DNA from: a gamma proteobacterium L18
GTDB lineage: Bacteria; Pseudomonadota; Gammaproteobacteria; Pseudomonadales; Pseudomonadaceae
NCBI GenBank assembly: GCA_000497835.1
Contig: KI547166.1
Coordinates: 581,528-645,527, forward strand
Direction of reading: 5' to 3'
DNA length: 64,000 nt
Positions 1 through 7,921 of the stretch are shown here, one piece after another. Both the position numbers and the translations under genes were made by a program. The notes below the pieces were generated by a model that was given only the letters and a program-made list of their open reading frames with translations, ran no database searches and was not told the DNA's origin. The stretch's first letter is position 1. Every line of letters begins with the position of its first letter.

Positions 1-4
1 GCTC

Positions 5-94
5 CTAAGTGCGATCGGCGCGCAGCAGCGCCACAGTGAGATACACAAACAGGCCTGCAGCCAGCAGCAGCGCCACCCCATCCAGAACGTTCAT
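5..94 (-). CDS. kdpF: KdpF, small subunit of the Kdp potassium-transporting ATPase
   Basis: This 29-residue single-span membrane peptide starts MNVLDGVALLLAAG and ends VALLRADRT, which matches pseudomonad KdpF. KdpF stabilises the KdpFABC high-affinity K+ pump in the inner membrane. A strong ribosome site (GAGGAGAAAGGCC) precedes the ATG. The stop codon is followed by GGAGC, as expected for the ribosome site of kdpA, which should begin just outside the left edge of the window. The identification rests on sequence pattern and length; kdpA itself is not visible, so operon membership is inferred. Confidence 0.88.
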   Translation of the reverse strand: MNVLDGVALLLAAGLFVYLTVALLRADRT

Positions 95-148
95 GGCCTT
101 TCTCCTCGATCAATCAGCCGTTGGTCGGTATTGTCGAAAACAAGGGCG

Positions 149-197
149 TAAAGGAACGAGACTAATGGACGCAGACAGCTATAAAGTTTTCGTAAAG
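149..197 (-). promoter_or_regulatory. Candidate KdpE-type direct repeats upstream of kdpF
   Basis: On the minus strand there are two CTTTA half-sites exactly 11 bp apart (182-186 and 193-197), and a third at 149-153. OmpR-family regulators such as KdpE bind tandem half-sites about one helical turn apart, and E. coli KdpE sites are similarly T-rich. The rest of the 318-bp divergent gap between kdpF and the response regulator shows nothing else clear. Functional assignment is inference. Confidence 0.35.
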
Positions 198-412
198 AAT
201 GCCGATGCAGAGCCATCGCTACATCGATAACGGGAAGCATGTAGCCAATTGTATCCAGCCTGATACATTCCAGACATGCCAGCGACACGCCCACGAGTGA
301 CCCTCGCTCGCCGCTCCCAATCCGAACATGACTACCAGCCCGCCGGGCGAACGCTTACCCTTGGTGGTAACGACGCGGCCCCCACGCCGCGGCTGGCAGC
401 AATACCAGGCAG

Positions 413-1189
413 ATGAACGCAAGCATGCAGAACACCCCGCTCCCCCTCAGCGATGCCAGCAAGACCCTCGTCGGCGACGATGACAAACGCTGGAACACCC
501 GTGCCCTGATCGTGGATGACGATGTGCCGATTCGCGAATTGCTGATCGACTACCTGGCACGCTTCGGGATTCTGGCGCTGGGCGTCAGCGACGGTGAAGG
601 CATGCGCCAGGCGCTGCTGGAAGAGAACTTCGACGTGGTGGTGCTGGACCTGATGCTGCCGGGCGAAGACGGCCTGTCGCTGTGCCGCTGGCTGCGCGCC
701 GAATCGGACATCCCGATCCTGATGCTGACTGCACGTTGCGAGCCTACCGACCGCATCATCGGCCTGGAACTGGGCGCCGACGACTACATGGCCAAGCCGT
801 TCGAGCCGCGCGAACTGGTCGCCCGCATCCAGACCATCCTGCGCCGCGTGCGCGATGACCGCACCGAACAGCGCGCCAACGTGCGCTTCGACAACTGGCG
901 CCTGAACAGCGTGCTGCGCCAGCTGATCTCCTCCGATGGCCTGGTGGTGCCGCTGTCCAACGCCGAATTCCGCCTGCTGTGGGTGTTCCTGGAGCGCCCG
1001 CGCCGCGTGCTCAGCCGCGAACAACTGCTGGACGCCGCCCGTGGCCGCTCCATCGAAGCGTTCGACCGCAGCATCGACCTGCTGGTCTCGCGCCTGCGTC
1101 AGAAGCTGGGTGATGACCCTAAAGCACCGCAACTGATCAAGACCGTGCGTGGCGAAGGCTACCTGTTCGATGCGAGAGACATTGGTTGA
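413..1189 (+). CDS. OmpR-family response regulator
   Basis: 258 residues. An N-terminal receiver domain (about 30-145) has the acidic pocket D35-D37, phosphoacceptor Asp79 in VVVLDLMLPGEDG, Thr106 and Lys128 (YMAKPF). A C-terminal winged-helix DNA-binding domain (about 155-255) ends in KTVRGEGYLF. The first 28 residues form an extra N-terminal tail; a second in-frame ATG lies at 425, so the start could be there. The stop overlaps the next gene's ATG by one base (TGATG), so the pair is translationally coupled. The downstream histidine kinase is the expected partner. No metabolic or resistance genes sit beside it, so the regulon cannot be named. Confidence 0.9.
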   Translation: MNASMQNTPLPLSDASKTLVGDDDKRWNTRALIVDDDVPIRELLIDYLARFGILALGVSDGEGMRQALLEENFDVVVLDLMLPGEDGLSLCRWLRAESDIPILMLTARCEPTDRIIGLELGADDYMAKPFEPRELVARIQTILRRVRDDRTEQRANVRFDNWRLNSVLRQLISSDGLVVPLSNAEFRLLWVFLERPRRVLSREQLLDAARGRSIEAFDRSIDLLVSRLRQKLGDDPKAPQLIKTVRGEGYLFDARDIG

Positions 1190-2274
1190 TGCGCAGCCCT
1201 GATACGCTGTTCGCCCGCCTGTTCGGCGTGTCATTGATTGCCATCATCTTCGCCCATCTGCTCGCCTTCCTGTGGTTCCAGCAGTACGGCCTCCCACCGC
1301 CGCACCACCGCGAACGCCTCTTGATGGAAGAACGCCGTGCGGAACTGGGCCCCCACCCTTCCCCTGAAGCCCTGGCGCAGTTCGGCGCCCTGGAGCTGCA
1401 GGACGAAGAGCACCGCCCCCCGCCACCGCTGTTCGGCGGGCCAGTGGTGCCGTTGATGTTCCAGCTGATCACCCTGGTGGTGGCCGCCTGGTTCGGCGCC
1501 AAGGCCCTGTCGCGGCCAATCCGGCGCTTCAGTGAAGCCGCCGAGCGGCTGAGCGAAAACCTCGACGCCCCGCCCCTGGAAGAGACCGGCCCGCTGGAGG
1601 CTCGCCAGGTGGCCCACACGTTCAACCGCATGCAGCAACGTATCCGCGAGCAGGTGCAACAACGCGCGCGCATGCTCGGCGCCGTGTCCCACGACCTGCG
1701 CACCCCGCTGTCGCGGCTCAAGCTGCGCCTGGAGCAGATCGACAACGAAAAGCTGCAGGGCCAGATGCGCCAGGACCTGGACGACATGATCGGCATGCTC
1801 GACGCCACCCTGACCTACCTGCACGAGCAGCGCACCAGCGAGGCGCTGCAATGGTATGACCTCCAGGCCCTGGTGGAATCGCTGGTGGAAAACGCCCAGG
1901 ACCATGGCGCGGCGATCCGTGCCGAAGGCACCTGTGCACCGTTGCAGGTGCAGCCGATGGCGTTGCGCTCCTGCATCAGTAACCTGATGGACAATGCCTT
2001 GCGTTATGGCGGGGCTACGTTGGTGGATATTCAGGATACGCGCGACTCGGTGACCATCCGGGTGATCGACCACGGGCCTGGGATCAGTGCTGACAAGCGT
2101 GAAGCGGTGTTTGAGCCGTTCTTTCGGTTGGAAGGGTCGCGCAATCGCAACTCGGGTGGGGTGGGGTTGGGGATGACCATTGCGCGTGAGGCGTGTCAGC
2201 GGTTGGGGGGGCAGTTGAGTTTGGAGGAGACGACGGGGGGTGGGTTGACTGCGGTCATTCGCCTTCCTCGCTGA
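1189..2274 (+). CDS. EnvZ-type sensor histidine kinase
   Basis: 361 residues with a first membrane span at about 8-30, a short periplasmic region (about 31-88) and a second span at about 89-105. A HAMP linker follows, then the phospho-acceptor His168 in GAVSHDLRTPLSRLK, and an ATPase domain with N-box NLMDNALRYGG and glycine boxes DHGPGIS and GGVGLGM. The ATG at 1189 overlaps the regulator's TGA. The periplasmic segment is short and rich in His, Glu and Pro (PPPHHRER near its start and DEEHRPPPP near its end), which suggests a cation or metal ligand; that is inference. The protein is predicted to phosphorylate the upstream response regulator. Confidence 0.9.
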   Translation: MRSPDTLFARLFGVSLIAIIFAHLLAFLWFQQYGLPPPHHRERLLMEERRAELGPHPSPEALAQFGALELQDEEHRPPPPLFGGPVVPLMFQLITLVVAAWFGAKALSRPIRRFSEAAERLSENLDAPPLEETGPLEARQVAHTFNRMQQRIREQVQQRARMLGAVSHDLRTPLSRLKLRLEQIDNEKLQGQMRQDLDDMIGMLDATLTYLHEQRTSEALQWYDLQALVESLVENAQDHGAAIRAEGTCAPLQVQPMALRSCISNLMDNALRYGGATLVDIQDTRDSVTIRVIDHGPGISADKREAVFEPFFRLEGSRNRNSGGVGLGMTIAREACQRLGGQLSLEETTGGGLTAVIRLPR

Positions 2275-2306
2275 GTGCCTGGCTTGAGGGTTTCGGCGTT
2301 CTTGAG

Positions 2307-2334
2307 ATCGAGCGCCGCCCGCGCGGCGCTCGAT
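2307..2334. repeat. R4-type palindrome after the kinase gene
   Basis: A perfect 12-bp inverted repeat (ATCGAGCGCCGC and its complement) with a 4-bp loop, identical to the core arm of the long elements at 18.2-19.0 kb. It lies 33 bp beyond the kinase stop and may help end that transcript. Confidence 0.8.
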
Positions 2335-2483
2335 GGTGGCCTTGATGCAAATCTCATGGCATGCATCCCACCCCCACTCCCATGTCCCACCCCTTACAAA
2401 CCCCACACACTCTCGACATCCCCTCGATAGATTCTTTACACGCCGGTGGTTTGTAACCGGCATACAACAGGGGAGCACACCCA

Positions 2484-3374
2484 ATGACATCCATAAGCGG
2501 CGTAAGCAGCAGTCTTTACTCGAGCTACACCAGCTCGAGCAGCACCACCAGCAGTGCCCAACTCAAGAAGTTCCAGGAAGAGCTGTTCGCCAGCCTCGAC
2601 ACCGACGGCAATGGCGAGGTCAGCAGCGATGAGCTGAAGACGGCGATTTCCAACAGTTCGAGCAGTGGCACCACCAACGACGGCGGTATCCTGGTCAGCC
2701 TGAGCAAGAATTTCAGCAGCCTGGACAGCGACTCCGACGACGGCCTGACCCTGGACGAGATGGCGGCCCTGCAACCGCCACCACCGCCTACCCAGGACGG
2801 CGCACCCAGCACTGACGCGGTCGACGACTTGCTCAGCGCCATCGACAGCGACGGCAGCGGTTCGATCAGCAGCGATGAGCTGAGCAGCGCCCTGACCGCC
2901 GCCGGTGACACCACCGACGACAGTAGCGAGCTGTTCTCGGCGCTGGACACCGATGGCGACGGCACCGTGAGCAAGGATGAACTGGCCGCAGCCATGCAGC
3001 CACCACCGCCACCTCCGCCTGCCAGCGTGTCCAGCGATGACCTGTTCACCGCCCTGGACAGCGACGATGACGGCAGCATCAGCGAGACCGAACTGAGCAG
3101 TGCCCTGAGCGCTACCAGCTCGTCGTCGAGCAGTTCGTCGTCCAGCAGCACCGCCGCCCAGGTGTTCAGCGACCTGGACACCAACCAGGATGGCACCGTC
3201 AGCGCCCAAGAACTGGCCGCCGCCCTGCAGTCGTCGGGCAACCAGGACAGCACATCCAGCAACACCGACAGCGATACCGCTGCGGCGTTGAACAAGATGA
3301 TCGCTGCCCTGACCAAGCAGTACGGTACCGACGCGCAACAAACCGTGGGCAGTCAGCTCAGCGTAGCCGCCTGA
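2484..3374 (+). CDS. Six-EF-hand calcium-binding protein (XopAW-like)
   Basis: 296 residues, very acidic and Ser-rich. Six canonical EF-hand loops are visible at about 39-50, 81-92, 121-132, 155-166, 192-203 and 232-243 (for example DTDGNGEVSSDE and DTDGDGTVSKDE). Poly-proline linkers occur at about 98-102 and 173-179, and a run of about 11 serines near 212-222. There is no classical signal peptide; the N terminus MTSISGVSSSLYSS is Ser/Thr-rich, as in proteins annotated as XopAW-family calcium-binding type III substrates. The ribosome site is AGGGGAG. No secretion genes are nearby, so an effector role is only a possibility; a calcium buffer or sensor is equally likely. The repeats are well enough conserved to suggest duplication. 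Confidence 0.85.
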   Translation: MTSISGVSSSLYSSYTSSSSTTSSAQLKKFQEELFASLDTDGNGEVSSDELKTAISNSSSSGTTNDGGILVSLSKNFSSLDSDSDDGLTLDEMAALQPPPPPTQDGAPSTDAVDDLLSAIDSDGSGSISSDELSSALTAAGDTTDDSSELFSALDTDGDGTVSKDELAAAMQPPPPPPPASVSSDDLFTALDSDDDGSISETELSSALSATSSSSSSSSSSSTAAQVFSDLDTNQDGTVSAQELAAALQSSGNQDSTSSNTDSDTAAALNKMIAALTKQYGTDAQQTVGSQLSVAA

Positions 3375-3386
3375 CCTTCACGCCGC

Positions 3387-3406
3387 GGGCAGTCGCAAGA
3401 CTGCCC
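3387..3406. terminator. Hairpin between convergent genes
   Basis: The stem GGGCAGTC / GACTGCCC with a GCAA tetraloop lies between the stops of the EF-hand gene (3374) and the AI-2E exporter (3410). It lacks a long T tract but is placed to end both transcripts. Confidence 0.6.
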
Positions 3407-3409
3407 GTC

Positions 3410-4462
3410 TCACGCCTTGGGTGCTCCGTGCGCGGTGCGCGTCCAATCCAGCAGCAGGCTGTAGCCGATGGCCAACAGCGTCGGGCCGATGAAAAGGCCG
3501 ATGAAGCCGAAGGCCAGCAGGCCGCCGAACACCCCCAGCAAGACGATCACCAGCGGCAGGTCACCGCCGCGGCTGATCAGGTAGGGCTTGAGTACGTTGT
3601 CCACGCCGCTGATGATGAACGTGCCCCAGATACCCAGAAACACCGCCATGCCGTACTCGCCCTTCCACACCAGCCACGCCGTCGCCGGTATCCAGGCCAG
3701 CGGCGGCCCCATGGGGATCAGGCTGAGCAGGAAGGTGACGATGCCCAGCACCAATGCCCCCGGGATGCCGGCGATCAGGAAGCCGATAAGCGCCAGTACC
3801 GCCTGCGCCGCTGCCGTACCGATCACACCATTGACCACGCGCTGCACCGTGCCCGCCACCAGTTCCAGGTAATACTCGGCGCGCTCGCCCACCAACCGTT
3901 CCAGCAAGCGCAATACGAACGCCGCCAGGCGCGGACCGTCGCGGTAGAAGAAAAACACGAACACCAGGCTCAGGGTCAGTTCCAGGATGCCGCCGCCAAT
4001 CTGCGCGCTGCGCGCCAGCAGCCAGTTGCCCACCTGCCCCAGGTAGGGCTTGACGCTGGTCATCAGCGCTGCGCCCTGCTGGTCCAGCGTGTCCCACCAC
4101 GTAGCCAGCCGTGGCCCCACCAGCGGCAGCCCGGCCAGCCAGTCGGGCGCAGCGGGCAGGCCATCGACCTGCACGTCACGGACAAAGGCGATGGCGTCAC
4201 GGATGTGGTCGGCCAGATTGAAACCCAGCCACACCAGCGGCAGGATCACCAGCAGAATCCAGCCCAGGGTGAGGATGCTGGCGGCCAGGGTTTCGCGCCC
4301 GTGCAACCAGCGCGTCAGCAAACGCATCAGCGGCCAGCTGGCATACGCCAGGATAGCGCCCCACAGCAGGGCCGAAATGAATGGCGCCAGCACCCACAGG
4401 CAGGCGCCCAGCAGCACCAGCAGGATGATCTGCACCAGCAGGCGGTCATTGTTGAGTATCAC
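3410..4462 (-). CDS. AI-2E family transporter (YdiK-like)
   Basis: 350 residues of polytopic membrane protein: paired spans at about 10-45 and 60-85, a soluble middle portion (about 90-150), then several spans from about 155 to 340. This layout is typical of the AI-2E/PerM family. The PLVIVLLGVFGGLLAFGFIG stretch near the C terminus is characteristic. The start is a GTG at 4462 with GGGAG about 10 bases upstream. The next gene upstream, the DUF4892 protein, ends 15 bp away, so the two are probably co-transcribed. The family includes autoinducer exporters and Na+/H+ antiporters; the substrate here is unknown. Confidence 0.85.
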   Translation of the reverse strand: MILNNDRLLVQIILLVLLGACLWVLAPFISALLWGAILAYASWPLMRLLTRWLHGRETLAASILTLGWILLVILPLVWLGFNLADHIRDAIAFVRDVQVDGLPAAPDWLAGLPLVGPRLATWWDTLDQQGAALMTSVKPYLGQVGNWLLARSAQIGGGILELTLSLVFVFFFYRDGPRLAAFVLRLLERLVGERAEYYLELVAGTVQRVVNGVIGTAAAQAVLALIGFLIAGIPGALVLGIVTFLLSLIPMGPPLAWIPATAWLVWKGEYGMAVFLGIWGTFIISGVDNVLKPYLISRGGDLPLVIVLLGVFGGLLAFGFIGLFIGPTLLAIGYSLLLDWTRTAHGAPKA

Positions 4463-4476
4463 GCGCAGGCCACTCC

Positions 4477-5268
4477 CTAGCGGATCAGATCGATGTGCAG
4501 GCCAGACTTGGCCGGATCACCCAGCTCCAGCCGCGCAGCCCGCACGCCCTGGGCCACCAGCGCCTGGCGCCAGTCCTCGGCGGCGGGGCCGGCCAGGGTG
4601 ACGCGCAGGGTGCTGTCCTGATTCAGGCTGCGCGCCAGCAGCGCAACCCACGGCGCAGGTGGCGGTGCAGTGCCCAGGTCCGGGTAATCCAGGCGGCCGG
4701 TACTGCGCAGCTCGCGCAGCAGCGTGGCCGGGGTGGGCAGCACGGTGCCCAAAGGGCTGGCCGCGACGAACTGCTCCACATGCAGGTAGGCACGGCGGCC
4801 GCCCCGGTTGATGGCGTATAGCGCCACCAAGGTATCCTGGCCTGACTCGGCATGGCGCAGCAGAATGACGCTTTGCTGTTCATCGGCGCCCACTAGCTTG
4901 GCATTGGCGAAGATATCGTTGGCCCACAGGCTCGATTCGCCGCAGTCACGGGCCACGCACCAGAACAGCACCTGACTGCCCTGGTCCTGCAGGCCTTGGC
5001 GGGCGGCGTCGAGCGCCTGGATCGCCGAGGTGCCGGCGGCCAGTTCATAGGTGACCGAGCTGACCTGGCCGCGCGCGCTGACCTGGGCGTCCATGCGCAA
5101 CTGATTGCTGATCCTGCGCACAGAACCCAGCGGGTACGTGCGCTCGGCTTCGACGGCCGGTTTCTGGTCGACCACCTGGGCATCCGCCGGGGGTGCCACG
5201 TTGGCCAGGTCAGCCGCCATCACGGCGGTGCCCCAGGTGAGCAGCAGCAATGCTAGACATGCCTTCAT
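4477..5268 (-). CDS. DUF4892-family exported protein
   Basis: 263 residues beginning with a clear signal peptide (MKACLALLLLTWGTAVMAAD), which is why the ATG at 5268 was chosen over a longer in-frame extension. The body matches the pseudomonad DUF4892 pattern, including a paired cysteine motif (WCVARDCGES) that could form a disulphide and a C-terminal OmpA-like fold region (about 190-263). Function is not known; the protein should be periplasmic. Probably in a transcription unit with the AI-2E exporter downstream. Confidence 0.8.
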   Translation of the reverse strand: MKACLALLLLTWGTAVMAADLANVAPPADAQVVDQKPAVEAERTYPLGSVRRISNQLRMDAQVSARGQVSSVTYELAAGTSAIQALDAARQGLQDQGSQVLFWCVARDCGESSLWANDIFANAKLVGADEQQSVILLRHAESGQDTLVALYAINRGGRRAYLHVEQFVAASPLGTVLPTPATLLRELRSTGRLDYPDLGTAPPPAPWVALLARSLNQDSTLRVTLAGPAAEDWRQALVAQGVRAARLELGDPAKSGLHIDLIR

Positions 5269-5370
5269 CGCGTGGCCGCCGCGACGGTGTAGAGGTGGTT
5301 CATGGCTGTTTCCCTTTTCAACCCGGCTCCTTGATGAGCCCGCCAAGCCTCGACACTTGCCCGCCGCAAG

Positions 5371-6225
5371 TCAAGGCATGGCGAAGAAGCGATTGAAACA
5401 GCTTGCTACAAGGGCTGCGCCTTCCTCATCGTTCAGGTGCAAGTGATGGCCGCCGGGCAAGGTTTCATGGCTGAAGGGTAGCTGGGAAAGCAGCCCGTCG
5501 TGCTTGGCCAGCATGCCGTCTGCGGCCACCACCAGATGCGCCGGGCAGGCGATGCGCTGCACGAAGGACCAGCCCTGCTCGTCGCTCATGCGCAATGGCG
5601 TGGGCAGGGTCAGGCGGCTGTCGCTGCGCCAGCTGTAGCCGCCCGGCACCGGCATCAGGCCGCGCTGGGCCAGCAGTTCGGCGGCATCACGGCTGACGGC
5701 CACCATGCCTTTCATGCGCGCCTCCACGCCGCGCTCGAAGTCGGCGTACACCGACTTGCGCTTGCCCGGCAAGGCCACCTGCTCCAGCAAGGCCTGGCCG
5801 AAACGCTCGGCGGTACCGGGCCCGGGCGAGCCGGGTGGCAGCACCGCGTCAATCAAGGCCAGGCGCTCGACCCGTTCGGGCAGCGCCCCGGCCAGCACCA
5901 CCGAGACGATGGCGCCCAGCGAGTGCCCCAGCAACGAAAACCGCTGCCAGCCCAGTTGTTCGGCCACCTGCAGCACGTCGTGGGCATAGTCATACAGCGC
6001 ATACCCCGCCCCCACCGGCCGGTGCTGCGACAGGCCGTGGCCGGCCATGTCCAGCGCCACGATACGCAAACCCTGCAACTGTGGCGCCAGCCGCGCGAAG
6101 CTGTTGGCGTTGTCCAGCCAGCCATGCAGGGCAATCACCGGGCGGCCGTCGACTGGGCCGAACACATGGGCGGCCAGTTCGATGTGGGGCAGCGTCAGGC
6201 GCAACTCTTCTACCTCATGGCTCAT
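5371..6225 (-). CDS. Alpha/beta hydrolase
   Basis: 284 residues with the alpha/beta-hydrolase landmarks: HGWLDNA (oxyanion loop, about 34-40), nucleophile Ser102 in GHSLG, and a C-terminal His in GGHHLHLND. Likely a soluble serine esterase or lipase; the substrate cannot be read from sequence. Its ATG overlaps the stop of the upstream hydrolase gene (ATGA), so the two are translationally coupled. The pair are paralogous folds but share little sequence, so this is not a recent duplication. Confidence 0.88.
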   Translation of the reverse strand: MSHEVEELRLTLPHIELAAHVFGPVDGRPVIALHGWLDNANSFARLAPQLQGLRIVALDMAGHGLSQHRPVGAGYALYDYAHDVLQVAEQLGWQRFSLLGHSLGAIVSVVLAGALPERVERLALIDAVLPPGSPGPGTAERFGQALLEQVALPGKRKSVYADFERGVEARMKGMVAVSRDAAELLAQRGLMPVPGGYSWRSDSRLTLPTPLRMSDEQGWSFVQRIACPAHLVVAADGMLAKHDGLLSQLPFSHETLPGGHHLHLNDEEGAALVASCFNRFFAMP

Positions 6226-7025
6226 GCGCAGTCCCCCAGGGCAACCTGCCAGCGGCTGAAGATATCCTTGAGCAACCGCGCCGTGGCCGTCGGCTGTTCC
6301 AACGGGAACATGTGCCCGCCAGCCACTCGATGGGTTTCGCCCTGGCGCAGGCGCTGCACGCTGCGCGCGTGGTGGGCCAGCACCACGCGGCTGTCCGCGC
6401 CATGCACCAGTGCCAGCGGCACGCGCAACTGACGGGTACTGGCCGGGCGCACGTGGGGCACGCTGCGGTAGATATCGATTTCGGTGGCAGGGTCGAAGCG
6501 CAAGCGCAGGCCCTGGTCATCGCCGTGAAGGCCGTGTTCCAGGTAAGCATCGAAGCAATCAGGGTCGAAATCCCGAAACAGCGACTTACCGGCAAAATAG
6601 GCCCGCGCCGCCTCGCGGTCGGGGAACGCCTCGCGGCGGCCCAGCGTGCGGCCGGCGGGGGTCAATCGATCGATAAAGCCGAAACGTTTGGCCGCGCGAA
6701 TCAACCACTGATCGGCCAGGGTCAGCGCGGGCGAGTCGAGCATCACCACGCCGCGGTACAGCTGCGGACGCTGCAAAGCGGCATAGAGGTGCAACAGGCC
6801 ACCGAACGAATGCCCAACGCCCCACACAGGCTCGGCCTGCTGTTCCAGGTGGTGCAGCAGTTCGGCGATCAGCGCCGGCCAGTTATCCGACACCGGGAAG
6901 CGCGGATCATGGCCGTGTACGGGTAGATGGATCACCGCGTAGTCGGGGGCCAGTTCGGCGAAGAGTTTGCGGTAGGTTCCGGAAGGGAAGCCGTTGGCGT
7001 GGGCGAAGAAGATGGGCTGCGGCAT
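6222..7025 (-). CDS. Alpha/beta hydrolase
   Basis: 267 residues starting MPQPIFFAHANGFPSG, with nucleophile Ser73 in GHSFG and the catalytic His in VAGGHMFPLEQP near the C terminus. The HANG motif takes the place of the usual HG oxyanion motif. The ATG at 7025 is preferred because an upstream extension (to 7100) has no family similarity. First gene of a two-hydrolase unit with the 5371-6225 gene. The specific substrate is unknown. Confidence 0.88.
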   Translation of the reverse strand: MPQPIFFAHANGFPSGTYRKLFAELAPDYAVIHLPVHGHDPRFPVSDNWPALIAELLHHLEQQAEPVWGVGHSFGGLLHLYAALQRPQLYRGVVMLDSPALTLADQWLIRAAKRFGFIDRLTPAGRTLGRREAFPDREAARAYFAGKSLFRDFDPDCFDAYLEHGLHGDDQGLRLRFDPATEIDIYRSVPHVRPASTRQLRVPLALVHGADSRVVLAHHARSVQRLRQGETHRVAGGHMFPLEQPTATARLLKDIFSRWQVALGDCA

Positions 7026-7147
7026 GGCGGTGGCTCGTGGATGAATCCTGGGAGGATTGTCCGCAAGCGTGGCGGCGAGGGCAATGCGTGGAAAGGTCAA
7101 TAGGGAGGGTATTCAGGCCATTGATTGACAGCTATGCCCTACCAAAT

Positions 7148-7239
7148 CTGTAGCAGCTGCCGAAGGCTGCGTCATCGTCAACGCGGTGCACCTGACACTG
7201 CGCGGCGCCCATGACGCGGCCTGGCGGCCGCTGCTACAG
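7148..7239. repeat. R5 hairpin repeat
   Basis: Inverted arms CTGTAGCAGCTGCCGAAGGC (7148 on) and its near complement ending at 7239, with a loop of about 37 bp. The same unit recurs at 11766-11853, and in shortened form at 45023-45054. It fills most of the gap between the hydrolase and DoxX genes. Confidence 0.8.
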
Positions 7240-7266
7240 GGCCGGGGCCGCCAGGGGTGTGCTGTG

Positions 7267-7704
7267 TCAGGCGCGGCTGATCAGGCGGTCGAAGGACAGT
7301 TTGCCTGCGCCTTCCAGCAAGGTGGCGATGGTACCGGCCAGCAGCGCCAGGGCGAATTCGTAGCCGTTATTGGCCATGAACAGACCGTTGTGGATGTGCA
7401 CGCTGAGGATGGCGACGATCAGGGTCACAATCAGCACCAGCGAGGCTGGGCGTACCAAGAGGCCGAGTACCAGGGCCAGGCCGCCGAAGAATTCGCCGCT
7501 GCCGGCCAGCAGGGCCATCCAGTAACCAGGGTGGATGCCGATGCTTTCCATCCACTGGCCAGTGCCTTCCAGGCCGTAGCCGCCGAACAGGCCGAAGAGC
7601 TTCTGGCCGCCGTGGGCGACGAAGATGATACCCACCAGAATGCGCAGTACGGTGAAGCCCAGGCCCGCGTTGGTGGAGAGGATGCGTTTGATCGAAGCGT
7701 TCAT
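7267..7704 (-). CDS. DoxX family membrane protein
   Basis: 145 residues with four predicted spans (about 14-34, 55-75, 80-100, 110-130). DoxX features include VLRILVGIIFVAHGGQKLFG at the first span and GEFFGGLALVLGLLVRPA. The ATG has AAGGAA upstream. DoxX-like proteins are small inner-membrane proteins linked to thiosulfate:quinone reduction or oxidative-stress complexes; no partner gene is adjacent, so the role here is open. Flanked by R5 and R1 hairpins, so probably monocistronic. Confidence 0.88.
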   Translation of the reverse strand: MNASIKRILSTNAGLGFTVLRILVGIIFVAHGGQKLFGLFGGYGLEGTGQWMESIGIHPGYWMALLAGSGEFFGGLALVLGLLVRPASLVLIVTLIVAILSVHIHNGLFMANNGYEFALALLAGTIATLLEGAGKLSFDRLISRA

Positions 7705-7829
7705 GGCGTGTTCCTTGCGAGAAGTGTTGTGTAGGAGTTGATGGGCGCCATATTAATCGATCTATCAAATAATAAAATCGCAAAAAACCGCACAAACAAA
7801 TCGAATTACCAGATATATATTCAATCAAT

Positions 7830-7908
7830 GTAGGAGCCGACCTTGGTCGCGATGCAGCCGCTGCGGTGGGTCTGAAATGACGCCATCGCGACCAAGGTCG
7901 GCTCCTAC
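7830..7908. repeat. R1 hairpin repeat
   Basis: Perfect 25-bp inverted arms (GTAGGAGCCGACCTTGGTCG onward; 7830-7854 and 7884-7908) with a 29-bp loop. This is the most frequent repeat family in the window. It lies directly after the transglycosylase stop on the minus strand. Confidence 0.88.
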
Positions 7909-7921
7909 GGTAAAGGATGGT

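Noticed and set aside
332..2490. Long open frames antisense to the two-component genes (300 and 419 codons)
   Set aside because: Typical antisense shadows of GC-rich genes: His/Gln/Val-rich translation, no domain and no ribosome site.
5105..5446. Open frame across the gap between the DUF4892 gene and the hydrolase
   Set aside because: No conserved sequence; it runs through the signal peptide region on the opposite strand and has no start signal.
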